The notes under the pieces: generated by a model | Told to the model about the DNA's origin: nothing | What the model saw: only the letters and a program-made list of their open reading frames with translations | Database searches by the model: none | Position numbers and translations under genes: made by a program | Assembly: GCF_014202635.1 (NCBI RefSeq) | Contig: NZ_JACHHD010000003.1 | Span: 1 to 64,000, forward strand | Direction of reading: 5' to 3' | DNA: 64,000 nt | From: Faecalicoccus acidiformans | GTDB lineage: Bacteria > Bacillota_I > Bacilli_A > Erysipelotrichales > Erysipelotrichaceae | In this document: positions 28,921-37,969 of the stretch, piece by piece | Position numbering within the stretch: position 1 is the first letter of the stretch | Layout: each line of letters starts with the position of its first letter

Positions 28921-29532
28921 ATGAACTTCTTTGAAAATACTCGTAAGCCACAAGGCTTCGGCGGAAAATTGATGACGAAGATGATGAACATCGGTCACGC
29001 CAAGTTATCACAATAGGGATTCTCAAATATCTCAGTGAATCCGGACGCTGCGGTACTGGATGTTGGTTGCGGAGGCGGTGCAAATATTGTTGCCTGGTTG
29101 GGCAAATGCGGAAATGGACATGTGACAGGAATGGATTATTCGCAGGTCAGTGTGGCAGAATCTCAAAAACTGAACGCCGCCGCCATTAAACAAGGGAAAT
29201 GCTGCGTGGTTCAAGGTGATGTATCTGCTATCCCTTTTCCTGATGCGGTTTTTGATTATGTTTCTGCTTTTGAGACCGTTTACTTCTGGCCGGGATTGAA
29301 AAAATGTTTTTTTGAGGTAAATCGAGTTCTGAAAAACGGAGGGACATTCCTGATTTGTAACGAATCTGACGGAACGAATGACGCAGATGAAAAATGGACA
29401 AAGTTGATTGATGGTATGAAGATTTACACATCTGATCAGCTCATTGCTGCTTTGAAAGAAGCAGGTTTTACAGAGATAAAAACGTATTCAAATAAAAAAA
29501 ATCATTGGATAAGTATTGTTGCAACGAAATAG
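28921..29532 (+). pseudogene. Class I SAM-dependent methyltransferase with in-frame TAG
   Basis: The frame starts at ATG 28921 (MNFFENTRKPQGFGGKLM) after GAGGAGGAATAATGCA and meets TAG at 29014-29016 in the context AKLSQ-stop-GFSNIS, where related enzymes carry Trp (TGG). The rest encodes an intact methyltransferase fold: VLDVGCGGGANIVAWL (SAM-binding), GMDYS, VVQGDVSAIPFPDAVFDYV and NRVLKNGGTFLI. Translation may restart at GTG 29035, but that product lacks the N-terminal 38 residues. Substrate unknown. Confidence 0.85.
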
Positions 29533-29628
29533 CCAATTTCCAATTTATAGAATTCTTATACATACCTATCGCACATTTCTCACTTCTTTTATCTATGACT
29601 ATAATGAAATCATAAAGGAGTGGTGAAG

Positions 29629-29796
29629 ATGTTCTTTAATAAGAAATATTGGTTATATCTATCTAAAGATGAATATGACTTGATCATCCATTGTTTGATC
29701 GATTTAAAGAACGATCTCATCAGACAAGGAAGATATACTGATGCAGTTGATGATGTCCTCATCAAAATGTTGAAATGTAAAAGAGTTGTGTTATAA
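29629..29796 (+). CDS. Small protein often carried by integrative elements
   Basis: A 55-residue gene with GGAG eight bases before ATG. It reads MFFNKKYWLYLSKDEYDLII, then LIDLKNDLIRQGRYTDAVDD and ends in LIKMLKCKRVVL. Very similar small proteins (WLYLxxDEY ... LIxQGRYTDAVDD) are frequent in conjugative elements of Clostridia and relatives, to my knowledge without an assigned function. The gene supports a mobile-element origin of this end of the accessory region. Confidence 0.75.
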   Translation: MFFNKKYWLYLSKDEYDLIIHCLIDLKNDLIRQGRYTDAVDDVLIKMLKCKRVVL

Positions 29797-29801
29797 AAAA
29801 C

Positions 29802-29850
29802 AAATCCTCTGTCTTGAAGATGCTCACTACTTCAATTCAGAGGATTTTTT
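29802..29850. terminator. Hairpin terminator
   Basis: AAATCCTCTG at 29802-29811 pairs with CAGAGGATTT at 29838-29847, with T-runs at the right and A-runs at the left, so it can work on both strands. Confidence 0.85.
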
Positions 29851-30092
29851 ATGTATAGATCTAGTGTAAAGTGCACCAAAAAAAAGAACCTCTGCATACA
29901 ATACAGAAGCTCAATTTTATAATCAAAATTTGTCTTTAACTTGCAAGCCTACTGGCACAATCGCACTTGTATCAGAAGACCTTTTTTAGTCATCGTGTAT
30001 CAAAAGTGTATCAAAATCACTTTACCAAAAAGTCGACGCTTCACAAATACCGATAAATAAAGGCTTTTTGACGACCTCCAAACCGACTACTA
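29851..30092. other. Intergenic boundary downstream of guaA
   Basis: Non-coding. It has two direct GTATCAAAA units at about 29996-30017, of the kind found beside tyrosine-integrase genes and their attachment sites. It joins AT-rich accessory DNA to the 3' end of guaA. A partner attachment site was not found in the window. Confidence 0.45.
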
Positions 30093-31640
30093 CTATTCGA
30101 ACTCTATCGTCCCCGGCGGCTTACTCGTCAAATCATACATAACACGATTGACCCCACGCACCTCATTGATAATTCTGGACATCACCTTATTTAATACCTC
30201 ATAAGGTATCTGCGCCGATTCGGCTGTCATAAAGTCAATTGTGTTGACAGCACGCAAGGCAATGGCATAATCATATGTTCTTTCATCGCCCATGACACCA
30301 ACAGAGCGCATATTGGTCAACGCCGCAAAATACTGCCCGATTTCACGATCAAGTCCAGCCTTGGCAATCTCTTCACGATAAATCGCATCAGCATCCTGTA
30401 CGATACGCACCTTATCAGCCGTTACCTCTCCAATGATACGAATACCAAGTCCCGGCCCCGGGAAAGGCTGACGGAATACCAAGTTTTCCGGAATTCCCAA
30501 TTCCAATCCAGCTTTACGCACCTCATCTTTAAACAAATCACGCAAAGGCTCAATGATCTCCTTGAAATCGACATGATCCGGTAAACCACCTACATTGTGA
30601 TGCGATTTAATGACAGCACTTTCGCCGCCTAATCCGCTCTCTACAACATCCGGATAAATCGTTCCCTGTACCAAGAAGTCCACCGTTCCGATCTTTTTGG
30701 CCTCTTCTTCAAACACACGAATGAATTCTTCACCAATGATCTTACGCTTCGCTTCCGGTTCCGTTACCCCTTTTAGTTTACTGTAATAACGCTCCTGCGC
30801 ATTGACACGGATGAAGTTCAATTCATAAGGCCCCTCCGGTCCAAAGACAGCCTCCACTTCATCGCCCTCATTTTTACGCAATAAACCATGATCCACAAAC
30901 ACGCAAGTCAATTGATTTCCAATCGCCTTTGAAAGCAATACAGCCGCAACCGATGAATCAACACCACCACTTAAAGCACAAAGGACCTTTCCATCCCCAA
31001 CTTTTTCACGAATGGCTTTGATCTGCTCATCCACGAAAGAATCCATACGCCAGTCACCAGAACATCCACAAACACCACGAACAAAGTTATACAACATCTT
31101 TGTCCCTTCCTGAGTATGCAATACCTCCGGATGGAACTGAATCGCATATAATTGATCTTTTGTATTTTCTGCCGAAGCACACGGACAGTTATCTGTATGA
31201 CTTGTGATCTCAAATCCTGGAGCAACTTGAGAAATATAGTCAAAGTGTGACATCCAGCAAATCGTATTTTTCGAAACCCCTTCAAAGATCTTCGAAGAAG
31301 TCTTATCCACGATCACTTCGGTCTTTCCATATTCACGGGCATCCGCTTTCTCTACTTTTCCGCCAAGCACATGCATCATCAGCTGAGCACCGTAACACAA
31401 TCCCAATACCGGGATTCCCAACTCAAATAACTCTTTAGAATACGTAGGCGAATCCGCTTCGTAACAACTGTTCGGTCCCCCCGTTAAAATAATGCCTTTT
31501 GGTTCCATTGCTTTGATCTTTTCCAAATCCGTCTTATACGAATAGATCTCACAATAGACATTGCATTCGCGGACACGACGTGCCACTAACTGGTTGTACT
31601 GTCCTCCAAAATCAAGAACGATGACTAGCTCTTTTTTCAT
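30093..31640 (-). CDS. guaA: GMP synthase (glutamine-hydrolysing)
   Basis: The 515-residue enzyme converts XMP to GMP with glutamine and ATP. The N-terminal class I amidotransferase has the nucleophile Cys in [10 protein letters not shown] and the His/Glu pair in IQFHPEV; the ATP-pyrophosphatase domain has the PP-loop LSGGVDSSV; the C-terminal dimerisation domain ends in [13 protein letters not shown] at 31640 is used with GAGG nine bases upstream; a GTG five codons earlier is unlikely. It follows the HAD gene by 28 bases and is probably cotranscribed with it. Confidence 0.97.
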   Translation of the reverse strand: MKKELVIVLDFGGQYNQLVARRVRECNVYCEIYSYKTDLEKIKAMEPKGIILTGGPNSCYEADSPTYSKELFELGIPVLGLCYGAQLMMHVLGGKVEKADAREYGKTEVIVDKTSSKIFEGVSKNTICWMSHFDYISQVAPGFEITSHTDNCPCASAENTKDQLYAIQFHPEVLHTQEGTKMLYNFVRGVCGCSGDWRMDSFVDEQIKAIREKVGDGKVLCALSGGVDSSVAAVLLSKAIGNQLTCVFVDHGLLRKNEGDEVEAVFGPEGPYELNFIRVNAQERYYSKLKGVTEPEAKRKIIGEEFIRVFEEEAKKIGTVDFLVQGTIYPDVVESGLGGESAVIKSHHNVGGLPDHVDFKEIIEPLRDLFKDEVRKAGLELGIPENLVFRQPFPGPGLGIRIIGEVTADKVRIVQDADAIYREEIAKAGLDREIGQYFAALTNMRSVGVMGDERTYDYAIALRAVNTIDFMTAESAQIPYEVLNKVMSRIINEVRGVNRVMYDLTSKPPGTIEFE

Positions 31641-31668
31641 CCTCTGTTTCCTCACTTTACCTTTGTCA

Positions 31669-32331
31669 TTATACCATGTGCGCCTGATTTTCTAAATACG
31701 GGATCACATCCTTCAGACTCTTACACGTGGTTTGAATATACTTTTTCATCTCTTCATCCGGAACGATCTGATCCGGGACGAAAATGGATCGCATGCCTGC
31801 ACTGCTGGCCGCAATGATCCCATTTTTACTATCCTCTAAAACCAGGCAATCCTCCGGTCTTTCCTGAAGTCGCCTTGCCGCCTCCAAAAAAATATCTGGT
31901 GCCGGTTTCGAAGGCATCCCTTCTTTAGAACTGGTTAAAGTCTTATAAGAGATCTTGAAACCCGCATATTCCACAAATCTTCGGATATCTTCCGGATAAG
32001 AGCTGGAGGCAATCCCATAAGGGATCTTTTTTTGATCCAAATATTCGATCAGCTCCTGTAATCCCGGCATATTGGCAGATCCCGGTTCTTTAAAAAAATC
32101 AAAAAAATATTCCACCCGATGTTTTTGACAATACGCCATGACTTCAGTGATGCCAGGATACTCTTCCTCAAAGATCTGGATCCTTCTCGAATCACAGCCG
32201 ATCATTTCTTCAATAACCGAATCCGGTGCATCGATATGATTAAAATCCAAGGCCTCCCGAAACTGTTTTTTAAACATGACTTCCGTATTGAACATCAAGC
32301 CATCCATATCAAAAATAACTGCTTTTATCAT
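31669..32331 (-). CDS. HAD-IA hydrolase, beta-phosphoglucomutase-like
   Basis: A 220-residue HAD enzyme with [13 protein letters not shown] (nucleophile and acid Asp at residues 8 and 10), a helical cap of about 65 residues, the Ser/Thr motif IASSSYPED and the metal motif [12 protein letters not shown]. These fit the phosphatase/phosphomutase group that includes PgmB. The exact substrate is not readable. It precedes guaA and diverges from the PfkB kinase gene. Confidence 0.88.
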   Translation of the reverse strand: MIKAVIFDMDGLMFNTEVMFKKQFREALDFNHIDAPDSVIEEMIGCDSRRIQIFEEEYPGITEVMAYCQKHRVEYFFDFFKEPGSANMPGLQELIEYLDQKKIPYGIASSSYPEDIRRFVEYAGFKISYKTLTSSKEGMPSKPAPDIFLEAARRLQERPEDCLVLEDSKNGIIAASSAGMRSIFVPDQIVPDEEMKKYIQTTCKSLKDVIPYLENQAHMV

Positions 32332-32386
32332 ATATTATTTTTCCTTCCTGCCTGTATTATTATAACGAGAATGCTACAATAAAACT
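32332..32386. promoter_or_regulatory. Overlapping divergent promoters; leaderless start for kinase gene
   Basis: Plus strand: extended -10 TGCTACAAT with TACAAT at 32375-32380, so transcription would begin at about 32387, the A of the kinase ATG, with no ribosome site. Minus strand: TATAAT at about 32359-32364 for the HAD gene, with GGAAGG before its ATG. The -10 elements lie within the same 30 bases. Confidence 0.5.
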
Positions 32387-33289
32387 ATGAAAATCTTATG
32401 CATCGGACAAACCACTTACGATTTAAACTTCCCGATTTCACACTCTTTTCAAAAAAACCGTAAATACATCATCCAAAACCTTTCCCAATGCCCAGGCGGA
32501 CCAGCGACCAACGCTGCCTTTCTTTTAGCAAACTGGGGTGCCGATACTTCCCTGATTGCCCGTGTCGGTTTGGATCCTTTCGGCCAGCTGATCCTTTCTC
32601 AAATGAAAGATGCAGGCATTTCCACAGAATCCATCTACATGGATCCAAAAGCCTCTACCAGTATCAGCTGCGTGATTGCCCATACATCCCACGGAGAAAG
32701 AACGGTTTTCAATGCCCCTGCACAAGAAACTCCATTCGAACCCGTTTGGCCCCAAGCCGATCCGGACTTGATCCTGGTTGACGGCAGAGAAACAAAAACA
32801 GCCCTGGAGGCTCTCCATCGCTATCCCCAAGCAATTTCCATCATGGATGCCGGCTCTTATCAGCCCTGGACAAAAGCTGTAGGATCTTTGGTCGATTATT
32901 TTGTATGCTCTGAAGACTTAAGCCGATCTTATACAAACATGGAAATCAAATTAGATAATTTAGAAGACTTAAAACCGATCTTTTTAAAACTTCACGAAAT
33001 CACAAGCCACACCATTGTGATCACGATCGGCGAGCGCGGCGTCGTCTATGAAAAAGACAATAAGATTTATCATATACCGGCTTATCCTGCCCATACAATC
33101 GACACCACCGGAGCCGGCGATATATTTCATGGCGCCTTCACTTATTTTATAGGACAAGAACTTCCCTTGCCCTTCGCCATCCGGATGGCAAGCTTAACTG
33201 CCTCTATCTCTACAGAGACAATCGGCGCCTTGCCTTCCATTCCCTCATTAGAAACCGTACAAAAAAAGAAGTCCGAGATCAAACTATGA
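32387..33289 (+). CDS. PfkB-family carbohydrate kinase
   Basis: A 300-residue sugar or nucleoside kinase of the ribokinase superfamily: CPGGPATNAAFLLANWGADTSLIARVG near the N-terminus (substrate loop) and DTTGAGDIFHGAFTYFI near residue 244 (anion hole and catalytic Asp). The substrate is uncertain. It is a single gene in plus orientation among minus-strand genes. No ribosome binding site is visible before the ATG. Confidence 0.9.
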   Translation: MKILCIGQTTYDLNFPISHSFQKNRKYIIQNLSQCPGGPATNAAFLLANWGADTSLIARVGLDPFGQLILSQMKDAGISTESIYMDPKASTSISCVIAHTSHGERTVFNAPAQETPFEPVWPQADPDLILVDGRETKTALEALHRYPQAISIMDAGSYQPWTKAVGSLVDYFVCSEDLSRSYTNMEIKLDNLEDLKPIFLKLHEITSHTIVITIGERGVVYEKDNKIYHIPAYPAHTIDTTGAGDIFHGAFTYFIGQELPLPFAIRMASLTASISTETIGALPSIPSLETVQKKKSEIKL

Positions 33290-33306
33290 TCCGGGCTTCA
33301 TTACTG

Positions 33307-34308
33307 TTATTGAATTTCCCAGGAAGCATCGGCCGTTAAACTATCATCTGCACGCCTACCAGATCGATAAGCAATGGTGCCTGCCACAGCGATCATTCCC
33401 GCATTATCCGTGCAACAAGACATCGGCGGCACCGTAAAGGTAATGTTGGGATATTCTTTTTTTAATTCTTCCACCTTTTCACGAAGACGCGAATTCGCAC
33501 TGACACCGCCCCCTACGACAAAGTGTTTGATTTCCGGGTGATCATCCAAGGCAAAATGAATCCGAGAGAAGATCTCATCCAGAGCACATTCCTGAAAGGA
33601 ACAAGCTAAATCATTGAGATCATATGTTTGTCCTTGCCTTTCCATACGCTTAGTAAACTGAAGGACACTGCTTTTCAATCCCGAAAAACTAAAATCATAT
33701 CGTCCCTGAGTCTTCGGTTTTGCCAACTCATAGACAGGCTTGCCCTCTTTTGCCATTTTATCGATCTTTGGCCCCCCGGGATAACCCAATCCCAATACGC
33801 GAGCCACCTTGTCATAAGCTTCCCCGATCGCATCGTCTTGCGTTTCTCCCAAGATCTCAAAACTGGTTTCATCCTTCATATAAACCAGCTCCGTGTTTCC
33901 TCCCGATACAACCAGAGCCAATAAAGGATATTTCATCTCTACGACCAATTCATTGGCATAGATATGAGCCGCCAAATGATGCACCGGAACCAAAGGCTTA
34001 TGGTACGCAAACGCCAAAGCTTTCGCTGCCTGTACTCCCACATGAAGACATCCGATCAGTCCCGGCCCCTTGGTCACAGCCACAACATCTACATCCTCCA
34101 TCGTACAATTTGCTTCCTTTAAGGCCGCTTCAATACAATAAGAAATATTCTCAATATGGATACGGCTTGCCACCTCCGGCACAACACCGCCAAACTCTTT
34201 ATGCACATCGATCTGACTGGCTACGATCGAAGATAAGACTTCTTTTTTATCTTTGACTAACGCTACTGCCGTTTCATCGCAGCTGCTCTCGATTCCTAAT
34301 ACGATCAT
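33307..34308 (-). CDS. tsaD: tRNA N6-adenosine threonylcarbamoyltransferase
   Basis: The 333-residue protein transfers the threonylcarbamoyl group to A37 of ANN-decoding tRNAs. IESSCDETAVAL lies at the N-terminus, the metal-binding HHLAAHIYAN follows at about residue 110, and the ASKHA-fold signatures VSGGNTELV and VVGGGVSANSRLR are intact. It is the last gene of the rarA-tsaE-tsaB-rimI-tsaD series, 12 bases after rimI. Confidence 0.97.
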   Translation of the reverse strand: MIVLGIESSCDETAVALVKDKKEVLSSIVASQIDVHKEFGGVVPEVASRIHIENISYCIEAALKEANCTMEDVDVVAVTKGPGLIGCLHVGVQAAKALAFAYHKPLVPVHHLAAHIYANELVVEMKYPLLALVVSGGNTELVYMKDETSFEILGETQDDAIGEAYDKVARVLGLGYPGGPKIDKMAKEGKPVYELAKPKTQGRYDFSFSGLKSSVLQFTKRMERQGQTYDLNDLACSFQECALDEIFSRIHFALDDHPEIKHFVVGGGVSANSRLREKVEELKKEYPNITFTVPPMSCCTDNAGMIAVAGTIAYRSGRRADDSLTADASWEIQ

Positions 34309-34320
34309 CTTTTCTCCTTC

Positions 34321-34755
34321 CTAGATCCCCATCGAATACACGATGGCATCTTCTCCATCCGGATAATATTGTTTCGAGCGATTGATTTCAATCAGTCCTG
34401 ATGATTCATACAATGCCCTCGCTTGCTGATTCGATTCTCTGACTTCTAATGTAAATACATCGCACCCTTGTCTTTGGGCGATTTCGATCAAATGCTTCAT
34501 CAAGATCGTTCCATACCCTTTTTGACGAAATTTCGGATCGATTCCAATACGCGCTAATTGCGCCAATTCAAAAGTGATCCACAAAAAAGCGTACCCGACG
34601 ATCTGTTCTTCCTCTTTTAAAAGAATCCCCTGGCTAAAAGGATTTTCCCGCAATTCATACAGACATTGTTTATGATCCCAAGGATTTTTAAAACATTGCC
34701 CTTCCAACTCACAGACCAGATCCAGATCCTTTTCTTCCATAAGAACAAACGTCAT
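34321..34755 (-). CDS. rimI: Ribosomal-protein-alanine N-acetyltransferase
   Basis: A 144-residue GNAT enzyme: LARIGIDPKFRQKGYGTILMKHL is the acetyl-CoA-binding segment and TLEVRESNQQARALYESSGL is the C-terminal signature of RimI. The family acetylates the N-terminus of ribosomal protein bS18; other targets are possible. It overlaps tsaB by four bases, a usual arrangement. Confidence 0.93.
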   Translation of the reverse strand: MTFVLMEEKDLDLVCELEGQCFKNPWDHKQCLYELRENPFSQGILLKEEEQIVGYAFLWITFELAQLARIGIDPKFRQKGYGTILMKHLIEIAQRQGCDVFTLEVRESNQQARALYESSGLIEINRSKQYYPDGEDAIVYSMGI

Positions 34756-35345
34756 ACCTTATAAGCATCGCTTTCTTTAAGATAATCCGGAACCAAGGCA
34801 TGGATATTCTCTACTTTCTGATATTCTGCCTTTAAATCTATAAAGTTCTTTAAGAAATTCGAAGTTTCTGTTTCCGACAACAAGGCATCGCCAAACACCT
34901 TTCCCGGATGTGCTTCCAAAAATTTCTTGACATCTTCCAAATCCAAAATCTGCGTACCGCCTATGATCTTTCCTTTTTCCAGATGCGCTACATAAGCACG
35001 ATGACTGCGAGCATCCAGAATGACATTGGCACTTGGTTCCAGACCGGCATACAGCTGCATCGTTGAAATCGTATAGAGCTCTTTGTGCATCTGCGAACAC
35101 AAGACCTTGGCAATGGTCATCGCAATGCGGATCCCCGTATACGAACCAGGTCCCTTGGTGATCACGATTCGATCGATATCTTTATAATCCAACTTTGTCT
35201 GCTCTAAAAGCTTATTTAACTCCACAAAGATCGTTTCACTTTGTTTCTTGAAAGCTTCCAAACTGATTCCCGCCAAAAGTGCATCATCTTCATAGAGACC
35301 TAAAACCAGCTGTTTATAAGCACTATCCATACATAAACTAATCAT
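34752..35345 (-). CDS. tsaB: t6A biosynthesis protein TsaB
   Basis: A 197-residue ASKHA-fold partner of TsaD: ISLCMDSAYKQLVLGLY at the N-terminus and ITKGPGSYTGIRIAMTIAK, the family signature, near residue 64. ATG at 35345 follows GGAGGGATATC and overlaps the end of tsaE by eight bases; the longer open frame upstream is antisense to the ribosome site. It acts as scaffold in the TsaB-TsaD-TsaE complex. Confidence 0.95.
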   Translation of the reverse strand: MISLCMDSAYKQLVLGLYEDDALLAGISLEAFKKQSETIFVELNKLLEQTKLDYKDIDRIVITKGPGSYTGIRIAMTIAKVLCSQMHKELYTISTMQLYAGLEPSANVILDARSHRAYVAHLEKGKIIGGTQILDLEDVKKFLEAHPGKVFGDALLSETETSNFLKNFIDLKAEYQKVENIHALVPDYLKESDAYKV

Positions 35346-35790
35346 GATATCCCTCCAGGATCTCTTGTGTTTCTTTTCCCGTTGCCTCGATAACAATCGT
35401 ACGATCTTCGCCGATCCCCTCTTCCAAAGAAATCGAAATGCGATCGTCCGGCAGCTGATCTTCGATATAATGAGACCACTCGATCACCGTGATCCCTTCA
35501 TCAAAACAATCTTCAAATCCCAAATCTTGACTGGCCCCTTCCAAACGATAGGCATCGATATGATGCAAAGGCTTGCCATCCTCCTGTTTATAAGATTTCA
35601 AGATCGTAAAAGTAGGAGAATTGATGGTATTTTTGACACCTAAAGCTTTCCCAAAAGCTTTCGTCCAAGTAGTTTTCCCCGCTCCCAGATCACCATCCAG
35701 CGTGATCAAAACGTTTTTCCCCCGACAAAGTCTGGCCATTTCCTGGGCAAACTTCTGCGTTTCTGCAATGGAATGTATTTCAAGTTTCAT
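35338..35790 (-). CDS. tsaE: t6A biosynthesis ATPase TsaE
   Basis: A 150-residue P-loop protein with GDLGAGKTTWTK (Walker A near residues 33-41), NSPTFTILKSY (switch region) and VIEWSHYIED (Walker B-type region). It resets the TsaB-TsaD complex by ATP hydrolysis. It begins one base after rarA ends. Confidence 0.95.
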   Translation of the reverse strand: MKLEIHSIAETQKFAQEMARLCRGKNVLITLDGDLGAGKTTWTKAFGKALGVKNTINSPTFTILKSYKQEDGKPLHHIDAYRLEGASQDLGFEDCFDEGITVIEWSHYIEDQLPDDRISISLEEGIGEDRTIVIEATGKETQEILEGYHD

Positions 35791-35791
35791 A

Positions 35792-37132
35792 TTATTTTCC
35801 CTTCTGTTGACGAATTTTATGATAATTGGCCTTAATGGCTTTGATTTGTGCTAAGCGCTTCTGCACCTTGATTTCCGATCCCTGATCCGAAGGATGATAG
35901 TATTCTTTTTTTACTAAAGAATCCGGCAGACAAGTCATATCCGTCATATGATACGCATAATCATGACTGTATTCATATCCGTCGCTATATCCAAGATCCT
36001 TCATCAGCGAAGTCGGCGCATTGCGAATATGCAAGGGCACCGGCTGATCTAACGTTTTGATCGCATCTGCCTTGACCGCATTATAAGCCACTTCCAAAGA
36101 GTTGGATTTTGGTGCCAGACATAAATATACGACCGCATGCGCCAGATGCACATTGCACTCCGGCATACCTAAAAAATGTGCTGCCTGATAAGCCGCCACC
36201 GTGATTTCCAAAGCCCGGGAATCCGCCATGCCGATGTCTTCACTCGCCATGCGCACCAGACGCCTGGCGACATAAAGAGGATCTTCTCCAGCCTCCAGCA
36301 TCCGCGCCAGCCAATATAGGGCTGCATCCACATCACTGTTTCGTACACTTTTATGTAAGGCCGAGATCACATTATAGTGCTCTTCTCCTTTTTTGTCATA
36401 CAACAAGGTTCTTCTTTGAAGACACTGCTGGAGGATCTCTTTTGAGACATGGATCCCTTCAATATCGCTGGGCGAATTATTGACGACCATCTCCAGAGTG
36501 TTCAAACAGATCCGCGCATCCCCGCCGGCAAATTCCGCAATGGCTTCCTTGGCATCCTGCGCCATATCAATATCCACATTTCCAAATCCTTTGGCGGACG
36601 TCAGTGCACGATCGATCAAATCCAGCAGATCCTCTTTTTCCAGCGAATTGAGCACAAAGACCTTACATCTCGACAACAAGGCACTGTTTACTTCAAAGCT
36701 GGGGTTTTCTGTCGTCGCCCCAATCAAAATGATGCTGCCTCTTTCCACATATGGCAAAAAAGCATCCTGCTGCGCCTTGTTGAAGCGATGGATCTCATCA
36801 ACGAACAAGATCGTATTCTGCCCTAACTGCTTTCGCGTATCCGCCTGCTTCATGACCTCCTTGATCTCTTTGATTCCCGAAGTGACCGCACTGAAATCGA
36901 CAAAGTAACTCTTTGTCTGATGCGCAATGATTCGAGCCAGCGTCGTTTTGCCGACCCCCGGCGGCCCCCAGAAAATCATCGACGTCACTTTATCATTTTC
37001 GATCATCTTCCATAAAAGACTGCCCTTAGAAATCAATTGTTTCTGCCCCACATACTCTTCCAAAGACTCTGGGCGCATGCGATCGGCCAAAGGACGAATA
37101 TCTTCTGCCTGAAATAAACCTTCCTGTCTCAT
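35792..37132 (-). CDS. rarA: Replication-associated recombination ATPase RarA/MgsA
   Basis: A 446-residue AAA+ ATPase related to clamp-loader subunits: FWGPPGVGKTTLARIIA (Walker A near residue 55), ILFVDEIHRFNKAQQDAFLPYVE (Walker B), IGATTENPSFEVNSALLSRC (sensor 1, Arg finger) and the C-terminal tetramerisation domain with HKSVRNSDVDAALYWLARML. It works at stalled replication forks. It heads the tsa operon. Confidence 0.95.
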   Translation of the reverse strand: MRQEGLFQAEDIRPLADRMRPESLEEYVGQKQLISKGSLLWKMIENDKVTSMIFWGPPGVGKTTLARIIAHQTKSYFVDFSAVTSGIKEIKEVMKQADTRKQLGQNTILFVDEIHRFNKAQQDAFLPYVERGSIILIGATTENPSFEVNSALLSRCKVFVLNSLEKEDLLDLIDRALTSAKGFGNVDIDMAQDAKEAIAEFAGGDARICLNTLEMVVNNSPSDIEGIHVSKEILQQCLQRRTLLYDKKGEEHYNVISALHKSVRNSDVDAALYWLARMLEAGEDPLYVARRLVRMASEDIGMADSRALEITVAAYQAAHFLGMPECNVHLAHAVVYLCLAPKSNSLEVAYNAVKADAIKTLDQPVPLHIRNAPTSLMKDLGYSDGYEYSHDYAYHMTDMTCLPDSLVKKEYYHPSDQGSEIKVQKRLAQIKAIKANYHKIRQQKGK

Positions 37133-37159
37133 AATGAAATTATTATATCACAATCATTC

Positions 37160-37196
37160 CACCAAAAAAGCCAGAAGGTTTCATTCCTCCTGGCCG
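37160..37196 (-). terminator. Terminator after lipoprotein gene
   Basis: On the minus strand GCCAGGAGG pairs with CCTTCTGGC around GAATGAAA, followed by TTTTTT. Confidence 0.85.
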
Positions 37197-37217
37197 CTTT
37201 GCGGATTCTGATCGGAC

Positions 37218-37865
37218 TTAAGAGATATAGCCTGTATTCAATAACCAAGTGCCATCTTCTTGAGTCAATTCATAATTGATCGTTAGAGAGCTCGATTCCG
37301 AATTTAAGAATGTTTCTTCCATCATATCAAACATCGTACCGGCAAGATCCTGCATCATCGCTTCCATCATCGCATCTTCGCCCTGTTCACTCATGATTTG
37401 ATAGAGACGATCTGCATTTTCTGTCGCATAGTTTTCGACATAAGTATACAGTTCGGATTCTACACTGGTAAGATCCACATTTTGATAGTCCTTTCCTTGC
37501 GCACTGACAACCACGGTCACCGTGTTGTCCTCGCCCATTTCAGAACTGGTGATCTCATATTCTGTGATAGCCCCGCTGACGGCATTCTTCACAAATTCCC
37601 GGGCCTCATCATCAAAAGAATCTCCCATATCTAAGTCTTCCAACAAATCATCGATCTCACCCTGGATTCCATAAATGCCTAACGGATCATAGAAGTCATC
37701 CACAACATACGTATCCATCTGGTTGACATCTCCTGCTTGCACCGCATCAAAGTAACCTGTTACCGTTTTTTCGGCATTGGCCAATGTGTCTTCATTATTA
37801 CCGGAACATCCAGCCACGCCTAATGCAAGTGCGAGCGCACAAAAACCTGAAAGTAATTTTTTCAT
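37218..37865 (-). CDS. Putative lipoprotein (DUF5105-like)
   Basis: A 215-residue secreted protein. The signal peptide MKKLLSGFCALALALG ends in the lipobox LGVAGC with Cys20 as lipidated residue. The rest is an acidic NTF2-like domain (AEKTVTGYFDAVQAGDVNQM ... ENYATENADRLYQIMS) with repeated helix-strand pattern. This type is common in Bacillota surface lipoproteins; function unknown. It has its own promoter (TATAAT near 37893) and terminator. Confidence 0.85.
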   Translation of the reverse strand: MKKLLSGFCALALALGVAGCSGNNEDTLANAEKTVTGYFDAVQAGDVNQMDTYVVDDFYDPLGIYGIQGEIDDLLEDLDMGDSFDDEAREFVKNAVSGAITEYEITSSEMGEDNTVTVVVSAQGKDYQNVDLTSVESELYTYVENYATENADRLYQIMSEQGEDAMMEAMMQDLAGTMFDMMEETFLNSESSSLTINYELTQEDGTWLLNTGYIS

Positions 37866-37945
37866 GAAAGTTTCCCTCTCTTCTTTAACACCATTATAGA
37901 AGAAAAGGAAACATTTTGCACGAATAATGTTCTATTTTTACAAAA

Positions 37946-37962
37946 AGATGTAAGCGCTTTAC
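37946..37962. promoter_or_regulatory. Cre-like palindrome upstream of lipoprotein gene
   Basis: TGTAAGCGCTTTACG has the CG-centred palindrome of a catabolite-responsive element but departs from the CcpA consensus in its last two positions. It lies about 50 bases upstream of the lipoprotein -10. Weak candidate. Confidence 0.3.
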
Positions 37963-37969
37963 GTAATTT

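Noticed and set aside
37946-37962. CcpA (cre) site
   Set aside because: Central palindrome fits, but the last two positions miss the consensus; listed only as a weak candidate, not as a finding.
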